Positions 1 through 12,935 of a stretch of DNA of 64,000 bases are shown piece by piece (within the stretch, counting starts at the first letter, position 1; each line of letters opens with the position of its first letter). A program made the position numbers and the translations under genes. Origin of the DNA: Parietaria judaica (Eukaryota; Streptophyta; Magnoliopsida; Rosales; Urticaceae). The notes beneath the pieces are model-generated. The model was given only the letters and a program-made list of their open reading frames with translations, was not told where the DNA came from and searched no databases. The stretch spans positions 42,146,732 to 42,210,731 of the forward strand of contig OX940862.1 of NCBI GenBank assembly GCA_954871525.1, written 5' to 3'.

Positions 1-1231
1 GGGATTACCCGCGCTTCGCGCGATTGTGAATATAACACTGATAAACTTGGTTGAAGATATCAGTAAATTTTAATCTAATGATCCAATGTACTTCATTCTA
101 TAGAATAAGGTACATTATTGAGCAGGTAAGGCCGTTTATTAATAAATACAATAGCAAAATAAATTTACTAATTACATTTTAATTAAGTTAATTTAATTTA
201 TGATAGAATATGTGACACTAAAAAATGTTGATATTTCAAACAATGTCCTCTTAATTAATATGTTATTAATTTTTTTTAGAAACATGACCAAAAAGTTATT
301 TAAATAGTAGTTTTTTTGAGATCTTATTTTATACTTTCTCTCGGCATTTTAAAAAGACATAAATACTATTTTTTAATGAAAATAACAAACATGTTCTGAT
401 TTTTCCGTTTACCATCATGTGATTAAAAATATATGGTATTATGTGCCTTTATGTAAATTCTTTATATATATTCATCTTTACAACATTTTTTTATACCTTA
501 TTATATTTCTGTCAGTTATTATTCATCTTTTTAAATGATTGCATTGTCTCCCTACTGTATAATGTTATTTTCTCAATATTGATAGAATTGCAAAGAAACT
601 AAAAATCAAACAAACTAAAAAATATACAGTTCACTTATTACTTCATGAGAAAGTAGACTTTAGAATAAGAAATGTCCAACACTTCATCGATAGACCGTTA
701 TTAATTTCAATATTACATAGATAGAAGAAGAAAAAATATAAGATTTTTCTTCTATAATTTGTAAGCAAAATAAAATAACACTGTGTCAAAAGAATGTGAG
801 CTCTTCGTAAGATCTTGTAGCACCAATAATCACACACAATAAATATTCTAGATACAAATACATGAAAACAAAACATCTAAAATCTAAATTCTCCAGCTCT
901 CAATTTTTGTTCTCTAAAAAGAAAATACAGTTAAATTAAGCGTGATGGAACTTGTCAATAATTATACTTGAGAAAATCTTAAAGAAATTATATACTGTAG
1001 AACCATCAAAATTTTACATGTTATCAAGAAGATTAACCTTGGGCTCAAGAGAATTAGCTTTTCTTCTTTCGCAAAAGTAGTTGAAATATGGTCTGAATAT
1101 CCAAAAAAAAAAATAGTAGTTACCTGCGGTCACGAATTATAAAATATAAAAAATTATAGTTACATGTGGTTATGAATTGTAAATCGTAAAAAAAATAATA
1201 TCAGGAGATCTTAAGATAGCAGAAAATGTAA

Positions 1232-1400
1232 TTATAGATGACTACGAAAACTGTATACACTTTGGGCTTTACCACTTTCGGCGTCATTCGACCTCCCACC
1301 TCTCCGGCACGTTCCAGCAAGCTGTGGATCATACATGCGTACACCATCAAGTTGGATCATACCTCCACCATTATAAGCTTGAAGCAATGGGAAAACACAG
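1232..1400 (-). pseudogene. possible exon remnant, unidentified
   Basis: A short block of roughly even base composition sits in DNA that is otherwise mostly A/T. On the minus strand it stays open for about 55 codons, with a translation that includes Gly-Gly-Gly-Met-Ile-Gln-Leu-Asp and ends at a TAA at 1234-1232. I do not recognise the family. It could be a captured or decayed exon, or chance. The base composition is the main reason to list it. Confidence 0.2.
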
Positions 1401-1406
1401 ACATTT

Positions 1407-1410
<4 letters not shown>

Positions 1411-1442
<32 letters not shown>
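1411..1442. repeat. (TA)16 microsatellite
   Basis: Uninterrupted TA dinucleotide run of 32 bases. Similar TA/AT runs occur at about 20784-20806, 25636-25665, 33877-33913, 36803-36826 and 45607-45633, as is usual for AT-rich plant intergenic DNA. Confidence 0.95.
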
Positions 1443-1445
<3 letters not shown>

Positions 1446-3594
1446 AGAGCTTATTTGAGGGTTTTTCTTATGAAACTCTATGATTAATGAAGTTGAATGG
1501 ACAACGTGAAGTAATATTGAAGAACTATTATAGCCACAAAGTTAATACAATATAAATTATGAATACTTAATTTGAAAGCTTAATAGAATTCTCTTCGTCA
1601 CACTTGAAAGAAATGATGTTACAAAGCCTTTAAACGCTTATTAATTACTAATATCAGTGTTAATGATATAAGAAACTAACCTTAGACAGTTGAATCATTC
1701 ATCAGTGATGACGTGATGCTAGCCTAAGCATCAAGTTAGTAAAATTAAAATCAATCAAGAAATTTCTGCAATAAAATAAATGCATAACCATGCCTTGTCA
1801 TGATTCATCAAAAATATTACCCAAAATTGATATTAAAGGTTGCCAAGCTTAACGATTTTTTTGTTTTGTTTTAAACGTATAAAAGTGTGAAAAAATTAGA
1901 ATTCAGATTTTTTTGCGTTTGGTAGTGCCAAGTCATCATCACTCTAGATGGATAAATACCTGCAAAACAACTAAGAGTGAGCGAACTAAGCATATGAGTA
2001 CTTCATGTCCTTTTTCTTGGTTGTTATGACTCCCATTTTACCTCAACAGTGGAATTATTACCCGAGAGGCTATCATAAGAGCTATTTTGGGTTCGGTTCT
2101 TTCTAGCATTGCATTAAGCTCTTCTGCCTATAATTTGAGATTGCAAATTGCTTAATAGATTAGCCAAAACACAAAGCAATTATATAAGATGCGTAAGGGT
2201 AAGAACATGATCCAAAGTTAAGATATATTCTTTGGAATTCTACACTAATAATACACACCATAAATAACAATAAAAAGCATAACAAATATACAATTGCTAT
2301 AATCCATGTAAGCATAACCAAATTAAATTGAAATGTTCCGGTATATATTAGTATTAGTAACATACCATTGTTGAGTAAAGATAATGAATATGACTCACAG
2401 CCTGCATGCCACAATAAATAGAAGAAAATGTATTAAAAATCGCTGAAAACACGAAACAAATTATATATAATAACATGTATTAAAAATCCATGATAAATAT
2501 ACAATCATAAGATTAGAGTGAAACAATCTAGGCATTGTAGCCGAGACACCAAGCTTTCCCTTTTACTTGAGAAAAATAAAAAAATCATCCAGTGAGGACT
2601 ATTCTCAAACAGTTTCAATGCAACCATGAAATCAAGTATCACTTTTTACAAAGTCGGAGATTCAGGGTTCAGAGGAAGACGGAGATGAAGAGTGGACGAA
2701 AATATTGAAAGAGGAAACACATGAACCTAAAAAGAAAAAATCCAAATACATAATATCCATGCCAACCTCTTGAGAGTAAAAATTGAAGCACTGAATTGTG
2801 GATGAGAGTGAATGGATGGTTGAATAGAATGATAACTGATTCTGATCCGGAAAACAAAACAAAAAAGCCGCATACCTGGAGGAGATGGACTACCGTTGGA
2901 CGACTATTCCGAGAAAAGAAAGAGGTAAGAATAAGAAGAAGAAGAGGAGACGGTGAAGATTTGGGTGAGAAGGATGATACAAAAACGATTTGTGTACTCA
3001 ACGTAAATCTATGCAATTAACGTACGTGAGTGTAACATTAATGAACATGAACTGAACCAACATTGTTAAGTGGCCATTGCTCTGATACGTGATTTTTCAT
3101 TAGAAAAAAAAAAAATCAAAATTCTCTACAAATTTAGAATCTATATTGCTTCATTTTGGTTGTGCCATGTCATGATGATAGTGAGATTCTCCTAGATTTA
3201 TTTAAGTTACTACTTCTATAGTAAAGTATTACGAATAATAGTAATATCAAATAGCAACTAATAAAATGTGTTATTTAAATTTATATATAAAAAAGAAGAT
3301 CATTTTGATGAAGAGATGTCGTTTGAAATTGCAATTGGTATCAAATGGCAATTAATAATATGTTATTTAACTTGATTACACATATACTTAATGCATTAAG
3401 TTACAAACTAATATATTTAATATATGTGTATAAAAAAAATTGATTACACATATATATTACATAGAATTCGAAACAATCATATAATTGATTAGACATATAG
3501 ATTTAATGCATTACATCACAAACTAAATGATTTGGTAAAGAAAGTCTTTAATGAATAAAAAAATTGTGTATATTATTTCTTCTATATACTTCTA

Positions 3595-3800
3595 AATTAG
3601 ATTTCGATTTTCGCGATAATCGAGCGATTTATCGCTGAAAACCACTTCTCGGTAACTTATCTCCTCTAATCGTTATCTTTTTAATACTTATCGCGATTTT
3701 TCAATTCGAAAAGCAAGTCACTTATCTCTCAAACTTATCAAGTGTATTTTCTCGAAAATCAAGCTACTTTTCGGTCAAAAACGATAAGTCAACCCTGGTA
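3595..3800. repeat. transposon-end-like region with repeated CGATAA/TTATCG motifs
   Basis: The motif CGATAA or its complement recurs densely (CGCGATAATCG, CGATTTATCG, TTATCGCGAT, ACGATAAGTC), and the block ends near 3799 in CAACCCTGG. Clustered short motifs next to a GC-richer tip are typical of subterminal regions of hAT-type elements. I cannot find a matching opposite end or a target duplication, so this is probably a fragment. Identification is inference from motif layout. Confidence 0.35.
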
Positions 3801-4734
3801 TACATTTTTCTTTTTTTGCGACAGAAGTTCCAACTTCTTTTAATTTTGAAATTTAAATGTATTTTTAGGGTTTTTTTTAGTAGATCTTTAGTGTTTTGAT
3901 GTTTAAATGTTGTATATGTATGAATCATGTCAATTTTTCACATTTTTATTCTATATTTGTAGTAGTTACTTAGAAAGCTATTAGGTTGAATGAAAGTCAA
4001 ACTTTGAGTTTCATATTAGTTTAATTGTACATTTTACGTTTTGAATCAAATGTTGTTGTTGAAATTGATTTTTTTTTTTTAAAGTATAAGATGGAATATA
4101 GATGAATCAAGATGGTTTGTGTGATTTTTATTGAATTTTTGCAGATTTGGGTTAAAATTTAAGGGTTTATACAAATTATTTCTAATTGCGACAAAAGTAC
4201 CAATTTTCCTAAAAATAGTGAATTTGAGATATAGTTTACTTTTTTTTTTCTTCTGTAATTTCATTTTGAAACATTGTATATAATTAGGAAACTGTTAGTT
4301 TGACATAATTATTTTTGTAATTGATGTCTTTCTGAATTATGACCTTATTGCGGCAAAGTACATATTTTTGGAAATTAGTTAAGTTAAGCTAGTTAGTCTA
4401 TTTTTTTTATGTAAAATCATTTTATCACATTGTATATAACTTATAAAATGTGAGGTTGACATAATTATTTATAATTCAACGTTTTCCCGAATTGCAACCT
4501 TATTGCAGGAAAAGTAAATATTTTTTTTGAAATTGGTCAAATTGAGCTATTTCTTCGTTTTTTATGTAACTTCATTTTGTAACATTGTATATAATTTTGA
4601 TACTGTGATTCTGACATAATTAGTTTTGTAATTTGACGTTTTCAATTATTAAGGAAAATATACATTTAGTATATTATGTTATAAAAAATATTTTATGTAT
4701 GAAAATATATATGAAAATATTTTATAAGTTTTCC

Positions 4735-4905
4735 ATTGATAAATTTATCGATAAACGATTAATCCATCGATAAGTTCGAAAAGTTTTGGTAACGGCAAAC
4801 GATAAATTTTATAGGTTTTCCATCGATAAATCCATCGGCAAACGATTGCTCCGTCGATAACGACAAACGATTTATTGGCAAAAACGGCATTCAAATCTTT
4901 GCTTC
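4735..4905. repeat. second cluster of CGATAA motifs, element fragment
   Basis: At least six copies of CGATAA or close variants occur in about 170 bases (ATCGATAAACGATT, CATCGATAAG, AACGATAAA, GTCGATAACG, ACGATTTATTGG), similar in style to the block at 3595-3800. Just downstream a 19-base direct repeat, ATTGGAAAAACAAATATCA, occurs at about 4914 and 4958. Probably the subterminal part of a decayed DNA transposon; ends are not defined. Confidence 0.35.
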
Positions 4906-4979
4906 TAACACTCATTGGAAAAACAAATATCACTCCGCACATTTTGTTATATGCTATTGGAAAAACAAATATCATAAAT

Positions 4980-6090
4980 TATATGATTGTTGATGTGAAT
5001 AATCATAATTAACTGTGAAGAAGTGATCGCACTCCGGTAGAATGCGAAGAATAATTGATCTTAATAATCCGTAATGAAATTATTTTATGTATATATATAT
5101 GTATGTTTATGTTTTCTGTTAAATATTTTTATTAAGTTTTACATACTAACAAATTATTTTTATGCAGATATAATCGGATGCATAACTACCATTGGCGATG
5201 TTAAAAATGGGGGCAAAGTGTGTGTTAGTTAAAGGGATATAGAAATTCTTTCTAATAAGTAAGATTTAATTATTTTTATCCTAATTTCCTATGCATAATG
5301 GAATATTTATTATCTTTTTAATTAAGAATTACAATGCATTTATTGTTTCTCATTCCTTTAACACTTCGATCACTTATAAGGTGACTATTTGGCAAAAGCT
5401 TGGAGAAATATTTGATGTTGAAAAATCAGTGAAAGACTCTACTGGATCTCTAATTATCATTATAACTTCAACTATAGTTTCATTATTCCAATGTAAATTT
5501 TAATTTTAATTTTAATCTATATTTATAATTATAATTATTATATAATTGAACACAAGGATTTACATTATCTTTGTTAATAGCTTTTTCTGTACACAATTTT
5601 TGATATGATTGACATTTTTTTAATGAGATTTCCCATTATTTTTTATATCTCCGATTTTTCTTGTGTTTGAAAATAAAATTTTACTGATCATATTCCTTTT
5701 AACATTTTAATACCTTACAGTTTGTAGTATACTTTTAATTCTAAAAAAATTATGTCGTCTATTCTACCACTAATTGCCATTGGGATTAAAATGGTGTTTA
5801 TATGTTTGATAGATTTTACAACTAATTGAAAATTTAAATTATGTTTTCTCACTTTTGAATTTTATTTGAATTTGTATTTTAATTACACCAACAAATATAA
5901 ATTGTGTTATATATATATATATTATACACATTTATTATTATTTTAAACTTAGTATATAAATTTTTTGTTTGAAACAACAAGCGGCAACAAGTTATATGCT
6001 AACATTAAACATGAATACGTTCAAAAAGTGGCTGAAATTTTTAAAATTGAAATGCCTCGATTTAAACAATTGGAGTCGTCCAAACTCTGT
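4980..6090. other. AT-rich stretch, nothing recognised
   Basis: Very A/T-rich DNA with only short ORFs whose translations resemble no family I know. The plus-strand ORF at 5291-5503 has no recognisable domain. Confidence 0.5.
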
Positions 6091-6106
6091 TTTGAAGAAC
6101 AAATGT

Positions 6107-6246
6107 TTAACCAAGCTTCTTTGGCCAAGTGGTAACTCCACCGCTCCTCTATTCAAGAGGTCATGGGTTCAAACCTTCATGGGTCTCAAATGAGTGCCCC
6201 CTTTACATTATTGTAAACTTGGCCGATAGCGCCACCAAAAAAAAAA
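6107..6246 (+). mobile_element. tRNA-derived SINE retroposon with 12-bp target duplication
   Basis: The block has an internal RNA polymerase III promoter layout: an A-box-like TGGCCAAGTGGTAA near 6122 and a B-box-like ATGGGTTCAAACC near 6165. It ends in a GC-richer tail (CTTGGCCGATAGCGCCACC) followed by an A run. It is flanked by perfect direct repeats AAGAACAAATGT at 6095-6106 and 6247-6258, the signature of LINE-assisted retroposition. The size of about 140 bp fits plant SINEs. It has no coding capacity. The perfect flanking duplication suggests a fairly young insertion. I cannot assign the SINE family by name. Confidence 0.88.
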
Positions 6247-6326
6247 AAGAACAAATGTGACAAAATTGGATGACGATTGACAAACTTCTTATGGCAGAAT
6301 GGTAGAACAAAAAAAGAAGTAAGCTT

Positions 6327-6545
6327 ATGGCTCAGTTTGGCAAAAAACAATTGTTTTTTTAAGTGTCAGTATAGTGTTTGATAACTATTTTTACTTAATT
6401 AGCTTCTAATAACAAAAATATAAAAGTAGACATAAATAATATTTGTTAAATATTAATATTAATATAAAAAGTTTAAAAATAATATAATTAATATAATTAT
6501 TCAATAAATAAAAAGGAAAAATATTTCTTAGCTTGTTTTGCCTTT
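6327..6545. mobile_element. MITE-like element, ends approximate
   Basis: The left side reads GGCTCAGTTTGGCAAAAAAC and the right side ends with AGCTTGTTTTGCC, so the two tips are roughly inverted copies around a purely A/T core. The same GTTTGGCA tip appears in the element at 24156-24509. I see no convincing target duplication. The call rests on end symmetry and size. Confidence 0.35.
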
Positions 6546-6690
6546 TGTGATTTTAACTCACAATAATTATAATGAAAGTACCAATTTCTTACATCCATGT
6601 TCCTTTTGTCCATGATAAAAAATTAGTACTTTTACCAACTAAAAAGATACTTTAACTGTAATAATAATATGTATGTATTTGTTTTTTTAT

Positions 6691-7200
6691 TTATTTACAT
6701 TGAAGGGTCATGTTCTTGCGATTTACAACTCCGTTTTGTTTAGGAGTTATTTGGACAGAGAATTCATGAGAGATTCCATTTGCATTGCAGTAGTCAACAA
6801 ATTTTGAGTTTTCAAACTCCTTTCCATAATCACTCTGAATGCGGACATTTTTTCCAATTGCATTTCCTTTTGATTTTGGACTTGAGTGCATAAAGTTTTG
6901 AAGATCTCAAAGGTTTCACTTTTTTCATGCAAGAGTTTAGCCCACGTAAATCTGAAAAAATCCTCAACACATACAAGAATGTACCTTTTACCCCATAAGC
7001 TGATGACTGTTGTCAGACGAATAAGGTCAATATGAAGAAGTTCAAGTACTCTTGAGATCACAATGGAATTAACAACTTTGTGGCTGCTTTTATTTTGTTT
7101 CCCAAGTTGACATAATCCGCATATTCCATTGTGGGATTTTTGAAGGGCCACAAGTCCGATGACACCTTGATTACGAGAAATGTTCAGCAAGTGTCAATTA
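6691..7200 (-). pseudogene. decayed Copia retrotransposon integrase fragment
   Basis: Read on the minus strand, the translation carries recognisable Copia integrase segments: a zinc-binding CGLCQLGKQ block near 7105, ELLHIDL with the first catalytic Asp near 7035, a KRYILVCVEDF block near 6980, and, in another frame near 6720, a TPKQNGVVNRKN block where the catalytic Glu of the family would lie just before Arg/Lys. The segments fall in at least two frames, so there are frameshifts. In the last block the Glu position reads Asn. No gag, reverse transcriptase or LTR is attached. This is a dead internal fragment. Confidence 0.75.
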
Positions 7201-7800
7201 TTTATGTGACCCAATTTATCATGTAATCAAGTTGTTTAGTGCATCATGTAAAAGTTGAGTCTAATGGTGGAAAATTCTTTAATACTGGGTTTTGAGAATT
7301 TTATGAATGTTTTTCTAGATACTAACCTTTTGTTACTGGAGCGAGGTTGGAATTTGTTCACCTGATTTGTAGGATTGTAATAGTGATCAAATTGTTGAGT
7401 AGCATAGGTGTGTCGCATTAAAGGTTTGTTGGAGAAATCATTGTAGTAATTAGTTCGTTGCTACAGATCTAGTACGTACGGGATTACAGTCTTTATACAT
7501 CCTCTTAATCCTTCTCGCGGAGTGTTTACGAATTAAGTTGTACTACCACGTAAATAACTTTCATACGCACTATGAGCAACACAAATTGTTTTGACCAAAA
7601 TATCAAAATCTAAATCTCGATGCATATGGTACCAAGGGTTGTGAAGCGGCCTAGAGATCCTCCCTATATTGACGACTTAAGACTTTATATTACGATAATG
7701 TTTGTGTTTGATACTTGAGACTCGAAACTTTATGTATATGTGTTGATGTATTACTTTATTTACATACGTTTGTTTATAATATTATTTATTGAGTACACAT
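7200..7800. other. repeat-derived intergenic DNA, not resolved
   Basis: The stretch follows the upstream side of the minus-strand Copia remnant and may be more of the same element; a minus-strand ORF at 7236-7418 has no clear domain. No LTR boundary or primer-binding site was found. Confidence 0.35.
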
Positions 7801-7825
7801 AGTCATTATAATATTATTTATTTTT

Positions 7826-8060
7826 TGAAGGCCCGAGGTGCTGGCCTTGCTTGCCTATAGTGAAGGCCGGCCCTGATAACCGTAACTGGTTTATCGCTAA
7901 AAATAATAACTCGGAGCTTAACTACGTGAATGCTTTTACCAAAGGTGTTAAATGTCATTTTTTGCGCCGTTTTGGTCCCTTCATTTTACGGGCATCAGAG
8001 CCGGCCATATAGGTGGGCGAGTTGGGCGACCGCCCAAGGCTCCCAAAATTTAAAGGCCCC
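7826..8060. mobile_element. two hAT-type element ends (GGCCGGCCCTG family)
   Basis: GAAGGCCGGCCCTG at about 7862-7876 reads as the right tip of one element. CAGAGCCGGCC at about 7994, followed by GGGCGAGTTGGGCGACCGCCC, reads as the left tip of another. A third related tip, CAGGGCCGGTC, lies inside FZL intron 1 at about 9538. Tips of this kind are common on plant non-autonomous hAT elements. I could not pair any two into a bounded element, so these may be fragments. They sit in the 400 bases upstream of FZL, where its promoter should be. Confidence 0.45.
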
Positions 8061-8390
8061 AAATATTATATAATTTAGAAGAATGCTTATAAGATCAGAT
8101 GAAAGATGCCGCCTTGTTTGTGTTGTAAGTGATGCAATTTGAAAAATCAAGAACAATAACATACTAACTAGAAAAATCAAGTAAAAAATATATTTCGTGG
8201 AGCAACAATAAATATTTGTATTTAATTATAGTACGTTGTGTCAAGTATATTATTATTAAGAAATTAAAAAGACTTCGTTTTAAATTTTCGCCGGTACACA
8301 GATGTCCACTCCCAAAGAGATAAGGCCTTTCTCTCTCTCTCAACTCAAACTCCATAGCCACCTCTCTCTCAAGCTCCGCTTCCGATCCCC

Positions 8391-11300
8391 ATGGTACCTC
8401 TTCTCCTCTCTCGCCATTCCCACCACCCTCTCTTCTTCTTCCCTCCACCGCCTCGCTTCCACCCACCCGACCTCCCTCGCCGCCTGCTCCTCCCTTCCTT
8501 CGGAATCCGGTCCGCGCTCTCCTCCGACAGCCAGAGCTCCTCGGCGGCTCGGCGCGCCGCCGAGCCGCCGCGAACGCTGTTCCCCGGCGGCTTCAAGCGC
8601 GCCGAGATCCGCCTCCCGAGCCTCGTCCTCGAGCTCGGCCCCGACGAAGTGCTGGACGGCGCGGAGGGGCTGGGCGCGGTCGACAGGGCGGTGGCGCGGT
8701 TGGTCGGCGCGGTGGTGCTGAATGGCGGCGGCGCCAGCGCCGGGAGGATCTACGAGGCGGCGTGCAAGCTGAAAGCGGTGGTGCGGGACCGGGCGTACCT
8801 GCTGGTCGCTGAGCGGGTGGATATCGCCGCCGCCGCCAATGCCAGCGGAGTTGTGCTCTCCGAGCAAGGTAGTTTACTTTCATAGAAGACTAAACGATGA
8901 TCGTTGCTGTTAATTGTTGGTGAATCTCTCCTCTCATTTGGCAATTGCTTTAGAAATGAGTGTGCTATTATATTAATCTATGCTGTTCAACTCATGTCGT
9001 TGTTTTGGTTGGTGGGTGCAATATTTTAGAAACCGTTGACTGAAAATCGTTAGCGAATTCGATTTACAGGATACCGAGGGTGGTATGGGTATACTGATTA
9101 GGTTTTCCGCAAGATTTTTAAAAATCGTTACCGATCCGGTTTTGTGGGTATACCGATAGCCGAAAGGTATACTGTACTTATTGGGTTTTCGTAAAAGAAA
9201 TAGTAATTCCACAAAATTAAAATAAAATACCATTGATTTTTTATTTTTTTTTACTGAGATGAGGGTTTAGAGAGATTATAAAACGGGTTAATGTGAAGAA
9301 ATTGAAGCAATTATGGGGTATTTTTGGTCAAAATTGAATTTGAGGGCCTAAAGACAATTCGGAAAATAGTTCCTACTGATGTTAAAAGTGGGTTATTGCG
9401 GGTGTTTTTCGTGGGTATACCGGGGGCTATCAATCACTGGGTGCGAATTGATTAAATACACTGTCAGTCTCTGTCTTAAACATTGGGGGTTAGCTTGAAA
9501 CATGTTTGTGATATAACCCAAGACCTTCGTCTCATTACAGGGCCGGTCATGTGAATTCGATCAACAAAACGAGAACTCAATCCCTTCCCAGTTTCAGAGA
9601 GATTGAATTAATTAGGGTTTTGTTAAAAATTAAAATCACTTCTTTATGAAAAATTGACCATATTAGCTAGGCCAACAAATAGAAAATACAAATTACATAT
9701 TTAACTTAAATTGCCAAAGAGGCAAATCACCTCTAGGCACCACTAGGGTCGAGAGGATCGGTACTTCTTTTACCATACTTAGGATCCGTAACAGTCTGGT
9801 GTAGTATAATGAGCACACCAACGTATTTTACCCTGTAGGAAGATTAATATGCAATATTCTTTTGTAGGTCTTCCCGTCATTGTAGCAAGAAATACAATGA
9901 TGGACTCGAAGTCCGATTCCGTGGTCCTTCCTCTGGTGGCTAGGAAAGTAGACACCCCGGAAGATGCTTTAAATGCGTCTAGTTCCGAGGGTGCTGATTT
10001 CCTTATCTATAGTATTGAGAAAGAATCTCAGGCTGACGTGATACTGAACGTTGTTCGTGAAGACGTTAAGATTCCGATTTTCGTACTGATTTCTTCGTAC
10101 GAAGATGATGTTTCAGTCATTTCGAAATTACTCAAATCCGGAGCTAGTGGATTAGTCACTTCTCTGAAAAGTTTTGAGAAGTTCGGTGAAGATCGCTGGA
10201 CCAGTTTGTTCAATGAAGAAAGATTTGATGGTATCGATGAGGGGAAATTGTTGAATGTTGATAACGGTGACGAACGGGTTGCTGGGTTTGTCAAGCTGGA
10301 AGAGCGAAAAAAGAAATTCATAGAAAGAGAGAGATCAGTGTTGCTCGAAACAATCAACCTCATTAAGAAAGCTGCTCCACTGGTGATAAATTAATTAACA
10401 TTTGGTTGTTGACTTTATTTGAATAAATGCTTTATTTTTCTTGATATCATTAAAATTCATACTTTACGACGAACTGTGGCAGATGGAGGAGGTTTCGCTT
10501 CTCGTGGATGCGGTATCTCAGATCGATGAGCCATTTTTACTGGCTATAGTGGTAATTGTGTGCTGAACTTCCACAAATTCTGGTTCCAACGATATTCATG
10601 GGTATTAGCTCTTATTTTTACATGAATCCTTTCCAGTTTTCTCGAAAATTTTTAAACTATGTTCATGTTGTTGTCGTTATGCCAAACTGTAAAGATATGT
10701 AACTATTGGACGAATAATGTTAAGACATTCTTCATTGCCTTCATAAGAAGCTATGTACGTTTGAGTAACTATAAGTATTGATAATTAAAAGGAGTTTTTA
10801 GTGCATGGAAAAAAATGGTTTAAGATTAGCCGGCCTACAAACTGGCCTGGCCATCTAAACCAAAACTCAAACTAAAAGAAGGGGAAAAAAAAACTGCTCG
10901 TTAAAGAGAACCAACCCAATTCCTCGAAAGATCTGCAAGAGAATACGTAGAAAACGTGTTGCACGGGAAATTAATTTTAGCACAGAGGAAATTGATACAG
11001 CATATAAGCTGATAAAAAACGTACAAGTTCAGGGTTATTTTGATACATAAAGTAATTCCAAGGGGAAACTGAGACCATACAGGCAAGTACAGAGAGGACA
11101 TGTGATAATTACTCTTAATACTTTTTATAGTTCTTTTATATCTTGAATTGTATTGCTTTAGTAGGAACGGAGTTGGCCTGTTAGAGTTAGGTTACGTCTT
11201 CTAGGTGTTTTATTATTCAAGGGTATTGGAGGTATTTTAGAATAAATATGGGGTAATGGTTTCTAATCTTGTAAGTAGGTGCCGCCATTAGTGTTTTTCT

Positions 11301-12876
11301 TTATGTTTTGATAGTTTGTTTTTGTACCTGAAGACATCATTTCGAGAGTTTCCTGGTCTAACTGTCGTAATCGTTTATCAACGATTTGAATGATCATGTT
11401 TTTCTGTGATCATCGGTCTGGGTCCTTTCATGTTCTTATGAATGAAATATCAAAAATTTAATCGAAGAACGTTTGAGTTGTGGTTCACTATTTTGTTAGC
11501 CAGAAGATGCTGGTCGTTATAGTTTTGTCTCATTTATTTTTGAAGGTCAAAGACAATTGAATTTAGTGCATAAGACTATGATGTAAATTCAGTTTTTCTG
11601 GTGCAATTTAAGAAACTGGTCTTGTTTTCTATATTACATCTTAATGTTAAGAATATTTTACCTTATTCTAAGACTATTTTTTGTTACTTCGATTGTAGGG
11701 TGAATTTAACTCCGGGAAGTCGTCTGTTATCAATGCACTTCTTGGAAGTAAATATCTCAAAGACGGGGTTGTTCCTACAACCAATGAGATAACTTTCTTG
11801 AGCTATTCGAGTACGGAGTCCGATGGGGCCCAACGCTGTGAACGACATCCAGATGGTCAACTAACATGCTACCTTCCCGCTCCTATTCTTAAAGAAGTGA
11901 GTCATACTCCTTAATTCAGTTTTTGAATCATATTTATAATATATAAGTAGTATATATTCAGGCTCAAAGACTTAAAATGCTGAGACCGGTTCTCCGGTTC
12001 TCGTATTTTCCTGATGGAGACCATATTTTTGGATACCCGTTTTAACCTGGCGGTGTAAATCCAGCTTTCTGAAGCTAAAACAGAACTTATTTCTTAAATA
12101 GTTGACTGAAAAAAAGAGGCTAATTTTCAGAACTTTCTCATATTTTAAAATTGAAACGAGCTTGTAATGACTAATGAATTACGCATTAACACGTCCAAAA
12201 GTAGAAAACCATAAAGAAAATATGTATATACCCCTTAAATTGGTTTAATAACCGATACCAAATCACTAAAAATGTACAAAACTTAATAGATTTTTTATTT
12301 CTTTTTCTAGAAGAAATCTGGCTATTCGATTATCGGCATAAAACTTTACCTTTTGTGCATGTACATAACATAACAATGGATACTGAACATACAAATCTGG
12401 CCATTAATAATACTCTGTCTCGATGATCATCACTCTAGATTGATGGGACTTTAAGGCACTTTAATTGTGTACACACACACACATATATATATATATATAT
12501 TTATGCAAGGCATATGAAAAAAGGGGGTGCTAACCGATTGAAATTCGTTTGAAAGCAGATGAACATAGTTGACACACCTGGTACTAATGTCATTCTTCAG
12601 AGGCAACAACGCCTCACTGAGGAATTCGTGCCTCGAGCAGATTTGATTCTGTTTGTGATTTCTGCTGATCGCCCATTAACAGAAAGCGAGGTATCTTTTA
12701 TTTTCCTATAATTGTATGGCAACTAATTAATGTTACTGTTCCTGTGAATTACATATATATATAGTTATACTTATATGTACATAAATATCCCAAGCCCCTG
12801 AAATTTTAGGGGTGAAGGTTGTATATATATGTATATAAATATCCCCAAGGCCATGTGTTGTTAGGGTTTTAAAAGT

Positions 12877-12935
<59 letters not shown>

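Larger units (their letters stand above)
1..3590. other. AT-rich stretch without a recognisable gene
   Basis: I find no gene that I can support here. The stretch is dominated by A/T runs and short dead ORFs. A minus-strand ORF at 2669-3016 is rich in Phe/Ser/Leu and looks like low-complexity translation of CT-rich DNA, although a splice-donor-like CAG/GTATGC on that strand near 2870 leaves open an untranslated first exon of an unknown transcript. A TA microsatellite and a small GC-richer island are listed separately. Confidence 0.5.

Noticed and set aside
8302..8721. 139-codon ORF overlapping FZL exon 1 in another frame
   Set aside because: It runs through GC-rich exon 1 out of frame with a protein that matches the FZL family. 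Open frames are expected by chance in GC-rich DNA. The ATG at 8302 could at most act as an upstream start.
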